Below are positions 63,085-64,000 of a stretch of 64,000 nt of DNA, piece by piece; the first letter of the stretch is position 1, and every line of letters starts with the position of its first letter. Position numbers and translations under genes: made by a program. Below the pieces are notes generated by a model. It made no database searches, was not told the DNA's origin, and was given only the letters and a program-made list of their open reading frames with translations. The DNA is from Diploptera punctata (taxonomy: Eukaryota > Arthropoda > Insecta > Blattodea > Blaberidae), in NCBI GenBank assembly GCA_030220185.1, contig JASPKZ010001596.1, forward strand, positions 682,001-746,000, written 5' to 3'.

Positions 63085-63527
63085 AACTCACTGGAACTAT
63101 CGAACCCGTGGGTTCATGGCCGCGAGAATATAAGCTCTCCTTAGATCCCTTCCCTGAGCTAATGTTTTCCAATCATCTCCTGTATAGTTTACTTCCTTCA
63201 AATTATGGTTAATATTTTTCACCTTCTTCATTCTTGGCCCATCTATTGCCGCTTTCCGTCTTCTTTTCTTACAAGAAGTTTCCATGCCTCTCTTTCATTC
63301 CCCATTCATGCCACACGTCCTGCCAAGACAATCTACGAGAATTAACTGTTATTATATGTGGTTTCTCACACATATGTAGTATTCTCCATTCGCCTATCTG
63401 TTCATCTCTCTTTGGTCCAAACATTTGACTAAGAACTTTATTCTCAAATAGTAGTAATATTTTCTCCTCTCTTAAAGCGAAAGCCCATGTTTCGCATCCA
63501 CATGATATAATGGGAGAATAACACATA
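63085..63527 (-). mobile_element. LINE-A 3' fragment
   Basis: The minus strand gives SCGCETWAFALREEKILLLF, ENKVLSQMFGPKRDEQIGEW, then METSCKKRRRKAAIDGPRMK, NINHNLKEVNYTGDDWKTLA, AAMNPRVR and the terminus TAGTTCCAGTGAGTTAGTT. 5' truncated and frameshifted. Confidence 0.87.
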
Positions 63528-63539
63528 GGTCTAAGTTAT

Positions 63540-64000
63540 ATTATCATAAGTAATGTCACGAGTGATTTCCAAATTATCGATAAATTCACGACTCACGAAG
63601 TGAGGAGTGAATTTATCTAAAGAATTTGGAAATCAAGAATGGCATTTGTTAGGACTATTTAACGAATAAAATTAAGCTGTTTACTCACAAATCATTATTT
63701 AACTATAGTTATTTTAAAATATTTATATATTTAATGTAAACGACGATGTTTGAAAACAAATGAGAAACGATTGGTACGCTTCATTTGTTCATCACTGCAA
63801 CCAGATCATATTATTTATTGCCAAAGGATCGCAATGTTGTAAGAATGCACCCTAGTGGAGAAATTTATAACCAAAGTTTAGGTATTAATTGATTTCTGGC
63901 GTCCTATTGTCAATATGTCAATTATATTTTTCTGCAACGTCATTTCCTGGAAAATAATTCGTTTAAGAAAGTGCAAACAGTGGTATAATCAATTGTTACA
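63540..64000 (-). repeat. Repeat E, copy 3, cut by window edge
   Basis: Reverse complement of 29160-29616 at high identity by eye, including the hairpin (GTGATTTCCAAATTATCGAT AAATTCAC ... GTGAATTTATCTAAAGAATT TGGAAATCA) and CTATAGTTATTTTAAAATAT. The CCAAT-bearing half lies beyond the window. Confidence 0.85.

Noticed and set aside
1..64000. LTR retrotransposon or endogenous viral sequence
   Set aside because: No LTR pairs, primer-binding sites, gag, protease or integrase motifs were found.

Overview
This window has the architecture of a large, repeat-rich insect genome. It is AT-rich, has no compact genes or operons, and is packed with decayed retroelements, SINEs, Tc1/mariner and hAT transposon relics and microsatellites. 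The dominant LINE 3' reading frame (RLRWAGHVARMGN ... GRPRMRW ... NLRVR) and the abundant tRNA-headed SINE resemble repeats I associate with cockroaches and other Blattodea. The organism assignment is therefore an inference: hemimetabolous insect likely, cockroach or termite plausible. No intact autonomous element and no complete host gene is visible. The only host-gene-like sequence is one short exon candidate on the minus strand at 39517-39700, with an acceptor, a donor and an open frame. The window may thus be mostly intron or intergenic DNA.

Family names used below are mine. LINE-A is an APE-endonuclease/RT element, RTE-like, with an almost absent 3' UTR ending TGCCAGTGAG plus a short tandem tail. 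LINE-B is an APE/RT element with a GAA-rich tail. LINE-C, LINE-D and LINE-E are known here only from 3' coding fragments. SINE-A has 12 copies (CCGTAGCCGAGTGGTTAAGG head). SINE-B has 9 copies and two alternative 3' modules. SINE-C has 3 copies and SINE-D has 1. PLE is a Penelope-like element with a GIY-YIG endonuclease. MITE-T has three copies starting CAAGGGAACTGTC and flanked by TNA. Repeats E, F and G are unclassified.

Layout. 1-10 kb: SINE-A/B/C, several LINE-A tails (some inverted against each other), a PLE 3' fragment and a repeat F copy split by LINE-D. 10-18 kb: a mariner-superfamily transposase relic, a near-perfect 184-bp palindrome inserted in a LINE-B relic, a TIR element inserted in a LINE-A relic, a repeat E copy, a MITE-T and a short hAT element. 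18-27 kb: AT-rich DNA, a foldback mariner, a 1.35-kb hAT element with an 8-bp target duplication. 27-34 kb: LINE-A pieces, a second repeat E, a mariner pseudogene. 34.4-36.6 kb: a Tc1-like element with long inverted repeats, one arm carrying a SINE-C. 36.6-39.4 kb: LINE-B copies and SINE-B. 39.5-45.1 kb: the host exon, a hAT transposase relic and a DDE transposon. 45-49 kb: SINEs. 49.06-56.29 kb: a multi-layer nest in which two head-to-head PLE fragments are interrupted by a LINE-B (14-bp duplication) and a LINE-A (12-bp duplication), the LINE-A itself carrying a SINE-C. 56-64 kb: two more MITE-T, LINE-C, the main repeat F block and a third repeat E.

The genes do not form a pathway. Where target-site duplications or interrupted frames can be read, they give the order of insertion. 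All element calls come from reading motifs and comparing copies inside this window; no database search was run.
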